Assembly (NCBI RefSeq): GCF_964204645.1
Contig: NC_134033.1
Location: 13,518,155-13,582,154, forward strand
Direction of reading: 5' to 3'
Length of the DNA: 64,000 nucleotides
Source of the DNA: Tubulanus polymorphus
Taxonomy: Eukaryota > Nemertea > Palaeonemertea > Tubulaniformes > Tubulanidae
Position numbers and translations under genes: made by a program. A model generated the notes under the pieces. It was not told the DNA's origin, made no database searches, and saw only the letters and a list, made by a program, of their open reading frames with translations. Every line of letters starts with the position of its first letter. Positions within the stretch are counted from its first letter, which is position 1. Positions 27,858 to 39,978 of this stretch are shown here, in pieces.

Positions 27858-30800
27858 TTATTCGTGCGTTTTTGTCATAACCGCGTTTAGGGCTGGAGCT
27901 TGACAAACAAACTGAACGTATCGTGAACCATCATCTCTGTCATCATTAAATCCCCAACCGTTAACATCTTTATTCAACAGTATGTATTTCTCTTTGCCGT
28001 CGTAATTATTCGGCTCTCCAGGACTCCATACCGAGTATTGGTCGGGAATGACTGAAATGAGATTAGTTGATTTATTGGTCGCGTTGTAAAAAAAAACCGG
28101 TTGAACGATCACCTTTTAATTACTACCCAATCGGTAGTATTTCAACGTATTGTCCGTGAATTATCATATTGAATGTCAGTGTAAAATCCGACACGATCGA
28201 AATTCAAAAGTTTCTATCTATAGAACAAAATCTTCCGGGTAACGATATCAAAATCAAGTATATATAGATTATTTACAATGAGTGCGAAATCGATCTTTCG
28301 CACGATGTCAAAATGTCATAGCGTACAAACATATTTGTATAAATGCCCATGACCTGGTTCCCTGAAGGGAGAGACGATGGATGTTTAAGTTGTAATTCAA
28401 TCCTCGTCGGCAAAATAAAATTCAATATGTTTCCCTTTCAGAACAGTTCAAGAAGCAAAAGCTCTCTCTCAGAATACATCTCGTACATCTTGATATACAA
28501 AAGGCTGACAGGCGTGTGCAGATCTACTAATACACTTACCTGTGAATTTTGCATAATCATCCGACCAGACCCATTTACCATCGATCGGAATACCGCCGGT
28601 CCACCATTCACTGCCCACAAATTGCTGTCTGTTTAAGACAGTAGTTATGACTTCCATTTCTCTTTCGTTGTTTATAGAAACTAAATGTCCTCCAAGAACC
28701 ATACAATTTTTCTGTGCGTCCAACCATTCCGTTCGGCTTCTTTTCAGGCAATAACACGAGTCTTTGTAATTTAACGATGCATCGCAGCTCATTGGGCAGA
28801 CTATAAAACATTCAGATTCACAAGAGATCATAGTCAGTAAGATTTATCTTTATAATGAATAATGACGTGTGAGCAAAACAAGTGATGAATCGTAAAAGAA
28901 AAAACACCGTGAAGCTTTCTCATGTGTTGCCCCCAGTCTCTAAAGTCTAACGTACAAGACGACATAGGCAAACACGGAAACAGGAGACAAAACATGGTTT
29001 TGGGGAAACAATGTTTCCGAGATTGTTCGTTTCTGTGTTTCGCTGCGTCGTGTGCGTTGAGCTTAACTAAATGTAGATATCTTTATCAAGTTCTAAAAAT
29101 TCACCTTAGTGACATTTGATTACATTGTGCTCCGATTGGATGATGGAAAATAGTAGAATAACCAAACTCAAACGAGGAGAACAAACAGTATATAGTAAGA
29201 TAAAACCCAAAGTTTTTAAATCAAGAATCTATTCAATTCAATATTGAATAGATTCTAAAGTTTTAAACATATATTGTGGATTTTTGCTTATCAGATTATA
29301 GATGATTTAGCTATGAAATGAACAATCGATCATTTGAAGATTGCATATTCTGCTGCGAAGAATAAGTTAGATCTTATTTTACCTGCTTTTCTGGTACCGT
29401 TGATCATCTGTGCAACTTTTTGGAACTCACAAACTGATGGCAACCGTCGCGTTCTACGGCTGTAATCCCACCACCATTCACGACCGCTTTTCTTCAGGAT
29501 CAAATAATCGGACTTCAGTCCAGACGCCGATTTTTCGCTTCCTTTCCACTTTGAGAATGGTGCTGGTTCTATAAAATCAAAATCGTATTATGGTCAACTA
29601 AGCTCGTACTACACAAATAAATCGAGTTAACCTTTAAAGTACTATTTGTCTTAACTGATTGGTCGGAAATGACAGTCTAAGAATCCATTCCTTTTCCTAG
29701 AGTCCACGGAATGACAAAGTGCAAAATTATAGCAGCTAGTTCAAATAAAAGATGCGTTACTGCGTAATCAGCTATGTGACTCACCCGGTATAGTTGTATC
29801 CCATATGAACGTGTCTCCACCAACACCGCCTTCTCTTTCTCCTCCTGTCCACCATTCCTCGTAACGAGAACTTCTTGACTTGCGTTTATTCAGTTCCCTT
29901 TCAAGAAAATCGTTTTCGGATTTGGAATTTATGGCGACTAAATGTGAAAATTTTCTCCGGCACTCGGATTTTGCTCTCTCGTGTGACCGGCCGTCTGATC
30001 GTGACGAGAAGAAATAACAGCTGTTCTTGTGTCGTATCCAAACGGAACTGCCGCAATTTTCTAAAACAAAAGCAAGTTTACCAAGAAATTGAATGCGTCC
30101 TGTGACTAGTTCCTTGGGGCTGAAATACAAATTGTTGATCGTATAACAATAGATTTGAGCTAGTGAATTGGATTGTGGAACGGCAACCACTCGGGCAATA
30201 TCATTGTCACGAATACGTTTGGCATCATAATATTTTCTAAATCAAAAATTCAGCTTAGGGGAACTGAATAGCCTCATTCTGGAGTTTGAGACCGTTCATA
30301 ACAAATAAATATAAGATAATGTGCCACGCAACGTGCTTGGTAGAAATCTAGGGGATCGAATCACGAATCGATTCCACGTCATCTGCTTACCCGCCTGTTC
30401 AATTTCCTTTTCGCACATGTATCTCAGTTGATAATTTGGCTTGGTATAAATATCATTCCATCCCCAAAAACCGCTACTGTATTTCATACTGATAGCTATC
30501 TCATCGTAGTGATTTGGTTCTCCACTTCTCCAGTTTTCGTATGTCAACGGAGTGTGCGTTACCATTGGCACGCCTTGATTGCTGTTACCGTGAGCGGCCT
30601 CCGCATCCCAGCCCCACTTCAGACCAAATCTTTCACCACCTTTTAAACAAATTATTCTTAGAGTATTAAACAATATGCGATGTGTAATCTGATATATCAA
30701 TACACTTATGAATGATCCGAGGCATTTTTTTTACTTATTTTGAAAATTACAAAATCCTATTTTGTCTCAATCATGAATAACATATAGCTCACCAGTCCAA

Positions 30801-30999
30801 AATTGTGTCCGACCCCAACGACTGACTTTTGTGTCTAAATATCGAGTCAAAAATGAAAAAACAGGTTTCGTCTCAATTGTAGCTAGTTTGGCATCCAATC
30901 TACCACACGCCCTCACCGCGCTACGTCTAGTCACTCGGCTTCTTGAAACGTAGTAACACTGTCTACCAAAGCGAATGAAATTGCTTTTACATGGTCGGG
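27858..30999 (-). other. C-terminal triplet of C-type lectin domains (exons 17-22)
   Basis: CTLD4 is encoded by 30793-30999 and 30391-30639, CTLD5 by 29785-30060 and 29383-29568, and CTLD6 by 28540-28800 and 27858-28051. CTLD4 has GEPNHYDE and WGWND. CTLD6 has GEPNNYDG and WGFND. CTLD5 lacks both motifs and matches CTLD2 in HLVAINS and EWWxGGE and the TIP end of its first exon. The protein ends 14 residues after the last CTLD cysteine-containing FVC segment, with only a short polar tail. All introns in this half are phase 1. Confidence 0.88.
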
Positions 31000-33900
31000 C
31001 TGGAAAAAAGGGAAATAATAACAATTATCTATTGATTCATTCAATCTATGGGTATATTATAAAACTACCTCTCTGGCTAACCATGGACTACAAAACAAAT
31101 ACTAGTTTTAGTTAGAGTCCACGAGCTAACTAACCTAATTTGACGGGTTCACTTTTCACACCAATACCAGCACCAGTCATTGCCGCTATCGTTATATTAT
31201 ATTCCTTATCCGGCTCTATATCGGTGAACGCGTGTTGCAAGGTATCTCGTGATGTTCTCGTTGTTTTATCGACGCCTTCCGAAGACAGGTGTATCTTTAA
31301 AACAAATGACAACTTCGTCAAAAAACTGAACCTTCATTTAAGAGAACCGGTTATACTGAAACTAATTCATGTTTTAGTAAAATTCGAGCTATTTTATATA
31401 TATTTTATACCTGGTAACCGGTAATTATTCCGTTAGCTGAATCAGCAGGGGGTGGTCTCCACGATAGTATCATAGTCGTCCGGGTCATCATCCTCAGTTT
31501 GATATTCTGCGGAGGCTTCGACGGTACTGAATTAAACATATATTTTGAATTGTCCGTGTGCGAATTTCAACTTACAAATTCCATCGTGAAAAAATTGCTC
31601 AAGAAAGTAGGGTTTTTTCTAATCAAGAAGAAAGAGAGATCTTAAGAACATGCGTGATAGCTAACCGTCTTCTAAAGTGGTCGCGACGTGTCCATTGCTG
31701 ATCGTGCCTTTAACTGTTTTGAAATATGGCTGCACCCTGAAGTTATACCTAGTATTCTTTTCTAGCGAGTTTACGACGTATTTGAGTTCCTTGTTTTCAG
31801 CGGGATTTAGCTGAACTTGAATGGATAATTCCTCTTCACCGGCGGACGCTGGAATCTTTTTGTACAGCACGTTAAAACCTTCGATGAATTGTTTAGATTT
31901 AACCACCTGAAAAATGGTTTACGCAGTAGTATAATAATATAATGATCATAATGATATTTCATTATTCATCTCATTTTTAACGATAAACATCATTATGAAT
32001 ACACCATACATAAATAATGTGTTAAAAAGGGGAAAGGACAATGGGCAAGCCTATACTCGAGGCAAGGCCCATTGCCCTAAGATGGCGAAGGTGACATTTA
32101 CGATATCATCTATCAGACCTCGAGTCATCTATCAAACCATCTATCAGGTCTTGAACAATGTAAGCCTTCGGGGTTCGAACCCACTACCTGGCTTCCCAGA
32201 GTAGAACGACCTGACCACTCATCCACATCGCTTGTTCGAAAGCTCTTAACTGTATATGATAACATGAATAATAGAGTAGTAGTAACGAGGAAAATAATGA
32301 TGATGAATAATATACATGAACGATAATGAAACCACGAAGAAATAGCCTGCGGAAATATGGTTCGCGCCATACGTACCGTCCATTCTAACCCTACACTAGT
32401 CGAACTCAAGACGCGAGGAGCCTTTAACGTAACCACGCGACCGCTAAGTTTCTCTTTCAGTTGATCGATGGAGTACGGATCGACGGTGGTTGTTACTTCT
32501 TCTGGAACACCTATTCAAAAGCAACAACGAATCATTACATCAGATGGCAGTTGCGACAATAATATACACCTTCTTTTATTCATCGTTCATTTTATTCATT
32601 TCCTTTCGGCAATTATCTGTACAATTATCAAATATCGACAATTTGCTTCGTTCAACATCCCAGGATATTACCATGACTCCCCTGCTTACCTTTGACGAGT
32701 AAATTTACAAGTTTACGTTGCGTGGACATAGTATTCAGTGAGCACATATAACTTCCTTGGTCGTCCTTCTTGACATTCGAAATTCTGAGATTCCATTCAC
32801 CAGATCCAGACGCGTGCTGAATGCTCATTCTCTGGTCATCTATGATCATGATTTCATTGAGAGATATTATGCGAAGACCCTCCTTTTTCAGCCACATAAT
32901 CTATAATGAATTAGGATCATAGATGCGTACGTATTCTCTTATAGCATTTCAAATAAAATCGCTATGAAGATCCGATCCCTAATGCTTACTGCATGCTGTC
33001 CTTTATTTTTCACTTCGCAGGGTAAATTCACTGTCTCGCCGACAAATCCTACCACATCTTCTGGCTGCGTGTCCAACGTAGGCTCTTTATCTTCCACAAC
33101 TGGTACAATCGGAACAACAGTTTCCCCTGAAATAAGCCACGATCGGTTTAGAGAAGAGCCGATACTTTCACCAACTCACTCGTGTTCGCGTCATTTTGAA
33201 GCGCTAAGGCGTAAATATAAGGGACCTATTTCATTTCATCCCCCCACTATTAATAAATTCGGAACCCTTTTAGAGAAATAAAAAGAAAAAATCCCTAATA
33301 AATTTGGTTTTATTCATACGTTAAAAAAGGCAAGCCCCTTCTTTTTTCTTAGGTAGACATTTAACGCCAGTACCACTGAACCAGTAGCGCCAAAAGGCAA
33401 AATGTCAAATTTATAGTGTAATTCATAGCTATGTCTGTATATGTATGCTTATGTAATTTGTTCATTCTACACATCTATGTATTCACAAATATTGTAAACT
33501 TTTTGTGTGCTGAGTAAACGTCTTTTTGCAGATCAAATAAATAAACTAAACTAAACTAAAATTAATCACGCGAAGTTGTTATTAACCAATTCAATATCTG
33601 ATACGGGATGTCTATATGAAATGTATGAATATGTGAAAATATATTTACCAGTTTCCTCTTCTGTTTCGTCCACACAAGCCGGTATATCGCATTCTTCTCG
33701 TTTGCCGTTGCTACCGGTAAAACACCATGGTTTCTTCAGCGCACTACCGCTCGGTGCGCGGCAATAATTCTGCGCCTCTTTTACTGACGGATCCGGAAAC
33801 AGTTCCGGACGGTTCATCACGTGGTTCTGCGCTGAATCCCATCGCAAGCACGTTTTGCCAGATTTCGTGACGCTAACCTTACCGATGTAGGCAGCCCCGG

Positions 33901-36900
33901 GTGTGACGCACTTCGATGTAACAAACTGTTTATCTTGAATAAGAATATAACGACGTCAAAATACATCAAGTCTCTGATTACATCTAATCGCTTGTGTTTG
34001 TATATATTTTCTTTTCGTAGCCACTTTCAAAACATATCCATTCCCAAGAAACTTTTTTGAAAATGGCTTGAGCCGAAACGTCAAAACCCTCTTTTAGTTA
34101 ACATGTTAATTTTCATGATAGAAAAAGTGAATTAATCGTTAGATGGTGTTATATGTACATATATGTAGTTCGATCTTTGATGCATTAATCAAAATATTCA
34201 ATCTTATTTATCAATCTTAACAAGCATTTCTCGGTCGGTTTAGACAACCAATATTGAGTCTGGCACGACTCAATATTTGTATAGGCTAAACTATAATGTC
34301 ATCATCATTATGTTATTTATGCGAAAATACTTTCGTATCAAATCAGATGAAATAAATTGGAACAGACGCGCTATATTAACTCATCAATTTTAGTGACGTT
34401 ACCTTCGCATAGCGGGATGTAACAATATGCGCGCCCGCCTCCATCTTTCTGATAACACCACGGTCCCCGTTCGCTATTATCCGGGTTTCGACAGAAGTTG
34501 GAGATTTCGCTGATGCTGGTTACGTTATCCGGAAAAAGATGCAGTCTGTTGGGTTTATTGTACGGCGAAAGAGCGGAATCCCAACGTCGACATTTATTCC
34601 CCTGGCGCGTCCTACTCAACTTGCCGAGATACCCATCACCAGCTCTATTTGTCTTACACGCCTTGTTATATTCGATCGGTTCTGAAATTTGTAGCGAGCG
34701 AAATGATTCTGATGTAGATGGAGGCATGATTGATGAAATCGAGGCTTATAGTGAATATCATTTACCGTAAGGTCGAGCTCCTTTCTCGCAAATATAACCG
34801 AGCCTCAAAGTGGATGATGTGGGCACATCGTTCCAGTGCCAATGACCTTCGCTATTTTTGGCAATTGCGAGAAGATTTTCTTTTCCATCCCAATTGTTCG
34901 GCTCACCGTTACCCCACGCCAGAAACTGGTTCGGTGTTCCTGTCATAAAGATGACACTGGATTTGTGATTAATTCTGTTTTTGGCATTCGGGTATCGTCC
35001 CTGTACAATATTAAATCGACGTCAAATTCAGCTTCATTAGAAAATTACCTAAGAACTTCTTGTGATCTCGACTCCAGACCCACTGGGAATCGACCATGAT
35101 TCCACCAGTCCAAATTTCATCGTCGAAATGTAACTCTTTCATTAGTGTCGCAAAATGTTCCAACTCGGCTTCGTTATCGATGGCTATAAGATGACCGCCG
35201 TCGTTGTTGCAGATCTTTGCGGCCTTCTGACGATCAACTTTCTCAAATGCCAAATCGTAACAAGCGTTACTGACAAATATGTAATTTGCAGGACATTCTG
35301 AAAATGAAATGCTTAGATATATTCTTGTTAAGCGCCAGTACCAGAGAACGGCAGAACCTCAATAATATTTCAACTTGATGAGACTATCCGTGTATGATGA
35401 ATAACGATAGAAGTCCCACACTTATTGCGATTTCTCTCGTTATTTCAACTTGTCTAATCTTTCATGCCATCTTACTGAAGAATTTGTTGTGCTGAACAGG
35501 AATTTCGCAGATATAATGCAATTTTGTAGAGCGTCTCGTCGCCTTCATCCACCATTCGCCTTTATCTTTAATCATCGACATGTACCAGCCGTCATTTCCT
35601 CGTGAGCTTCTTCCCCACATTTTCAGATACGGTTTTTGAACTGAAAAACAAAAACAGCATGGTACTTCATGAATTCGAATCCATCCAACGTCATCATCCG
35701 TCTATTCAGATTCATTGCAAGACGAAGTGTATGCCATAGCCAACATTCATTCGAGTAGAAGTTTTTTTTTTACATTCAACTAATATTTTTAAACAAGTAA
35801 TTAAAAAGGGGCTGCAAGTAAGAGAATGAACCATTTCTTTTTACATACGCGGAATTGTTATATCCCATACGAATTTTCCACCCATATTTTCACCACCGAT
35901 CCACCATTCTCTGTTGTTTTTCTCCGATTTTATTGTACTGATTATAAATTCGTTTTCTTTTCGGCTGTTTATCGCCACGAGATGGCTGCCTTTACTCCTG
36001 CAGTCGGCCTTGGCGGCCGGTTGCGACATCTCACCCTCAGCTTGGACTAGATAGCAGCTTTCTCCGTAATGTGACCAACCCTTCTCGCAGGCTGGAATGT
36101 CAAGAATTTACTTTATTTGCATGTAAAATCTTTTGAATATTTTATACGACAGACAACGCATAATTGTGGTATGATTTTTAGATGGGTTTTGAATATTTTA
36201 CTTTCGGCTGCAGATAAACTCAGCGATGGTGAGGTTAACTATAAGGGAATGATCAGTTGGAAATACAGTCGTCGAAATAATCACTGGAATCTAGAAATTA
36301 CAGCGCCAACCATCTGACCGAACCCTGACCGCGGTTGTGTACTTTATTCCTTTAGTTTGCACAACGTTTCGATGTTTTGACAGCTTTTATGCTTTTTTTA
36401 TCGTTATTATGCCTATTCCTAATGGACGTCTATAATTAAGTACGATCAGTATAATTTAGCATTCTTGTTATCCCAATTAATGTTTATTTGGGTTTCGAAA
36501 ATTACTAATAATGGCACGATGATTATTGGCCGGCAATCAGGACTCACTCGTGACTAGTTGAGGTGATTAACTCCCATAATTAAAGACCCTTGTAACATTA
36601 TATTGACATTCCATTTTTTATCTAACCTATCGGAAAAAATGTGTTTCTGTTTTAGATGTCATATGATAAATGTCTGTGTGATGAATTGATGAAATCCTTC
36701 TTTCGAAATCACGCATAATCGGTCGATCTTTTTTCAAGTTCACCATGGCCTCTAAAGCGAAGAGTCCATGGTTTCACTTACCATCAGTTTTAGCCTTTTC
36801 ACAAATGTAGGGGTACTTGAATTCTGTGACGCGATCTCGCCAGCCCCAGGAAAAGGTATCTTTAGCTAGTGTCATGCCCACTGTACCGGAAATACCACCC

Positions 36901-38397
36901 TGGTTGGGTTCATCGTTGAACCAATACTCAAATGTTACTGGTATAAAATCAGAGGTTTCCGTTTTTCGTATGATATCGCTTTCATGCGCCTGAAAAAAAT
37001 ACAGCATAAATGAAGCGCGGTCAACTAATCTCATTCCGTTTATAAATGACGTATATATAATACTGGTCTATTGGATTCTAAAGAATTTTGAGAATAAATC
37101 ATGTTAAAAATATGTTAAATCAAATCATATGATATATTAATTATTTCATCTATCTTTGGTAAGTTTGTTGTATCTATTTTTGAGGATGAAAGTAAGTAGA
37201 GCGATGCTGGGACATTTTGTAGACAAAAATGTGTCTTCTTTTTTTGAAAGTCAACCAATCGTCGATGTGAAAATTATCTATTTACGTCAGATTCGATTTC
37301 CTTGCCGTCTACTTTTAGTGTCTGGTGGTCCCATTTCCACCTGATACCCGTCCGATGTCCTCCCGTCCAAAACCCTATGACTGACACTTTTTGTTGATTG
37401 AAAAGAGACTCCAAGAATTTCCATTCCGCTTCTGTGTCGATGTTAACCAGTCCGGCATCCATACGGCGGCACTCGCTGGTGGCGCTTTGTTTATTGACTC
37501 TATCAGTTTCTACACGGTAGCATTTTGATTGATAATGAGCCCAATCGATACCTGGACATCGTTCTGTAAATTTATATAGAGAAATTTCAAATTAAATCCT
37601 CGAATGGGTGGATCTAGGGACAGACTTTGACAGGAGCACAGGGTCGATTAGTCATATACATCGATTATATACTGAAAAAGGGCAAAGTATCCATGCAGCC
37701 AAAACAAGGGTCTGGAAAATGTTAGAATTCCAGTGCATTTTCATTCATTTCCAGACACTTTACGAGAATAGGAGCTTGCTATTGCGCTGTGGACTGCTGT
37801 CTTACTTATTAGTTGCGGGTGGAAAAAGTGCCGTGAGAAATTCTGTCATTGTATTTTCAAAAGGGCACGGGAAATTTGCGACGGAAGCGCGTGCTCCTTG
37901 TGCCCCCGTCCGGATCCGCCCCTGATATTTCGATTTTACACACAGATTTCATTGCAAAGCGAACAATGTCGGGCTGTGGTCGAGAATAATTTCCATAAAT
38001 TTCATTCGATTTTTCAAAAGTTGCCATAATTTGACTTATTAAATTGATGATTAATTTTCGTCTCATATTTTAGATTAATGAAATTCAAAATGTTACTTAC
38101 GATCTTCCGGTATATCGTCGCGTTTTATTCTTAAGGCTCCTGTAAAGGCAACATGTTATTTATATACAAAAACTTATCTACACGGACATAATTTCTATGC
38201 AAAGAATCGTTGATGCATCTTCATAAAAAATATGTATAGATGTAATAGTTCGAAAGCATAAGTTACGTATGATTGCAGTTCCTTCTTTAAGAGGTTACAC
38301 TTTCGGCTGAGGCTTCGTTTCAAATCTTACCGAAAACAGCCTGGATGATTGCTAAGAAAGCAACTGCTCGAACGACTCGTCCCAGATACGAGTTCAT
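27858..38397 (-). CDS. Secreted multidomain lectin: 3 CTLD - 2 kringle - Ig - 2 FN3 - 3 CTLD
   Basis: I joined 22 exons whose acceptors, donors and phases all agree, giving 4,359 nt (1,452 residues plus stop). Exon 1 (38331-38397) starts MNSYLGR and carries a signal peptide (VVRAVAFLAIIQAVFG). Exon 2 is 38101-38139. Exons 3-22 encode the domains listed in the separate domain entries. The last exon ends with TAA at 27860-27858, with no membrane segment or GPI signal, so the product should be secreted. Most introns between domains are phase 1, the pattern of exon-shuffled extracellular modules. C-type lectin domains bind sugars or proteins through Ca2+; kringles and FN3/Ig domains are protein-interaction modules. 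No named family with this order comes to mind. Alternatively it could be two genes, but the phases and the absence of any internal terminal exon argue for one. Confidence 0.85.
31135..32510 (-). other. Two fibronectin type III domains (exons 13-16)
   Basis: FN3-1 is split between exon 13 (32377-32510; KAPRVLSSTSVGLEWT) and exon 14 (31666-31906; FIEGFNVLYKKI, LEKNTRYNFRVQPY, ATTLED). FN3-2 is split between exon 15 (31411-31526; PPQNIKLRMM, ILSWRPPP, NGIITGYQ) and exon 16 (31135-31294; DIEPDKEYNITIAAMTGAG). The conserved Trp, Leu and Tyr positions of the fold are visible. Both internal introns are phase 0, at the classic mid-domain position. The arrangement Ig then FN3 pair resembles axon-guidance receptors, but no transmembrane segment follows. 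Confidence 0.87.
32035..32230 (-). mobile_element. tRNA-derived SINE fragment in a lectin-gene intron
   Basis: On the - strand there is an A-box-like TGGATGAGTGGTCAGG (about 32208-32223) followed by a perfect B box GGGTTCGAACCCC (about 32170-32182). The spacing fits a Ser-type tRNA head. The remainder, including short CTATCAGA/CTATCAAA repeats, is the SINE body. It sits between exons 13 and 14. Confidence 0.6.
32690..33126 (-). other. Immunoglobulin domain (exons 11 and 12)
   Basis: Exon 11 (32990-33126) contains the first half with VGETVNLPCEVKNKG, and exon 12 (32690-32900) the second half with IMWLKKEG, WNLRISNVKKDDQGSYMC and NTMSTQRKLVNLLVK. The Cys, Trp and D-x-G-x-Y-x-C landmarks are all present. 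The NT-x-S ending of the F-G region resembles neural-type Ig domains of lachesin/IgLON style. The acidic, Pro/Val-rich stretch at the start of exon 11 looks like a linker after the kringles. Confidence 0.87.
33290..33562 (+). mobile_element. Retroposon 3' fragment with AAACT-repeat tail
   Basis: The sequence ends in a short pentanucleotide run (AATAAACTAAACTAAACTAAA, about 33538-33560), the kind of simple tail left by SINE/LINE retroposition. It lies in the intron between lectin exons 10 and 11. No coding remnant is visible. Confidence 0.4.
33649..34681 (-). other. Two kringle domains (exons 9 and 10)
   Basis: Exon 9 (34403-34681) gives a complete kringle: CKTNRAGDGYLG, CRRWDS, LFPDN, NFCRNP, GPWCY, AYCYIPLCE. 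Exon 10 (33649-33933) gives a second, with CVTPGAAYIGKVSVTKSGKTC, RWDS, LFPDP, NYCRAP, KPWCF, ECDIPAC. Each has the six cysteines expected. Each is a single exon bounded by phase-1 introns. For exon 10 the acceptor that keeps the frame is CAAG before 33933, not the nearer CAG at 33926. Kringles bind ligands such as lysine-bearing proteins in the plasminogen/HGF class; no protease domain accompanies them here. Confidence 0.9.
34766..37563 (-). other. N-terminal triplet of C-type lectin domains (exons 3-8)
   Basis: CTLD1 is encoded by 37286-37563 and 36782-36989, CTLD2 by 35849-36091 and 35476-35640, and CTLD3 by 35049-35297 and 34766-34939. Each half-pair shows the fold's landmarks: an early Cys-x-Tyr, a WTGG or WIGG motif, a W-x-W-x-D-like strand, and a final (Y)ICE. 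CTLD1 has DEPN and WGWRD. CTLD3 has GEPNNWDG and HWND, the mannose-type Ca2+-site signature. CTLD2 lacks both EPN and WND, so it probably does not bind sugar in the classical way. The intron inside CTLD1 is phase 0; those inside CTLD2 and CTLD3 are phase 1. Confidence 0.88.
37605..37925. mobile_element. Miniature inverted-repeat element, GGATC family (copy 1)
   Basis: The left end reads GGGTGGATCTAGGGAC and the right end, reverse-complemented, reads TCAGGGGCGGATCCGGAC, so the ends are imperfect inverted repeats. The element has no credible coding frame. It lies in the intron between lectin exons 2 and 3. Related ends occur at 51205-51398 and near 55530-55551. Confidence 0.5.
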
Positions 38398-38454
38398 CGC
38401 CAGCACCTTCCAACTTCGAACCACAAATAAGCACAAATGTGCACATTTGCACTT

Positions 38455-38463
38455 ATTTATATA
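38455..38463 (-). promoter_or_regulatory. TATA box of the lectin gene
   Basis: TATATAAAT reads leftward here, 58 nt upstream of the ATG at 38397. A start site 25-30 nt further on would leave a short 5' leader of roughly 35 nt. This is one of the few convincing core-promoter elements in the window. Confidence 0.55.
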
Positions 38464-39978
38464 GTCTCTATTAAACGTCCATGTGTCCTACATGTGAAGC
38501 TATTAAATATTTATCAAAAAATTGATATACAACGTATATACCAAATTACCATAACCAATTTTCCATATTCCAAATAATCGTCAGTGCCGTTCGTTTAGCT
38601 CTAATGCGAAATGTACGGTTGTACTTATATTTGAATTAGGAGAATATGCGGGTTTTTGGGCGTGAAACCGCATGGAAACTATTTTACGTCGCCGTTCCCG
38701 AAAACAGCTTGTTGTTTGTTTGTCGAGCGAATGATGAAAATGATATAGTAGATGGGGATACACGCCAATTATCGAATTTGTAGTTCATAGTCCGGCCATG
38801 CAGAACGAGATTACACAGCAATTTTGTCATATCCTGTCCTGAAATACTCGGCAGGACGTAATTAACGACGCATTATTTTTTAGACTAAAAACTTGTGGGA
38901 AAGAAAATTTGGCGAATGTCTTGGGAAAATGCGTCCTCGTTTGTCAATCTTTTGTGTAGCAGAACAGCCAACAACTCTCTCGATCAAATCGGTCAAAATA
39001 ACCGCATTAACTAATTCAAGTATTCAAATGAAAACAGGTTTTCTTATGAACATTTATTGAATAGAAATAATGAAAGAAAGTGACTAATTGTCAGTTCTGT
39101 TGCATTTGATTTATTTACCATCATCCATTGATACAATTATTTATTCTTTTCATTGAGCAATATCAATTGTAGGTAGTCGTGTAAAAATACATATGAATTA
39201 CAGTCAGTTATAACGACATTTTTTTTAATACCACAGTCCGTACCACTTTTTCAGAGAACGAATTTGCCCAAATCGAACTAAAATTCAATGAAAATGCGAT
39301 TTGTAATAACGCCATGTTTTCCATTGGTCCTAGCAGTGGTGTTATAACGGATTTTGAATGTATATTCATTACTTGTCAATTGGATTCAGGCGAGATTCAA
39401 TTTTATCACAAAGTCTACGAAATTAACGACGTTATAAAGGCATAAAAAAAACATCTATCAGTATCTGTTATTATGTCAATCTAATATTTCTGTTAACAAA
39501 TAGATAAAATACTTTAACAATTTAAAACAAACATAATCAGCAACATTAGATTCATCTCATCATTGCCATAAATTTTCTCGTAATTGATTCACAACATATT
39601 CATTTTGGGTAATATTCATAATGACAATTGTACAATTCATTAATCTTTATCCTCTTCTAATTACAATCATTGCAATGGCAAGGGATACAGGCTGTACAGC
39701 TACATATAAAAGAACATTATACATGTATTCAGTAACATCAACAATGAGCTTTAAGTATCATAAGAGAATGGATTCATAGATGTACTTTCGACCTAAAGGC
39801 CCTCATATTTATACTGGTTCATGATAAAAAGCAGGTTCCATGATCAGTAATGTTTCTTTTTTCAGATTATCATCGAGAGAGTTCTGTCAAATACGACGAC
39901 GCAGTACATTATTTCCATTGGTTTTATCTACAGAACCTAGTATTTCCCTGAGTTCCTACACTGCACATGGTCGTCAAT
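38464..39978. other. Intergenic spacer with a decayed inverted-repeat element
   Basis: The spacer separates the lectin promoter from the end of the LRR gene. About 39231-39440 resembles the element at 57118-57297: both share an AAAATTCAATGAAAAT core and a GTTATAACGGA right end. No gene is seen, and no clear poly(A) signal for the LRR gene could be fixed. Confidence 0.4.

Noticed and set aside
34940-35000. Longer version of lectin exon 8 beginning after CAG at 35001
   Set aside because: It starts in the wrong phase relative to exon 7 and reads into a stop. The acceptor before 34939 keeps the frame and the CTLD alignment.
37608-37925. + strand 105-codon frame in a lectin intron
   Set aside because: It coincides with the GGATC-type miniature element and has no similarity to any known protein family that I can see.
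27858-38397. Splitting the lectin locus into several single-CTLD genes
   Set aside because: Only one signal peptide and one terminal exon are visible, and all 22 exons join with compatible phases to a length divisible by three.
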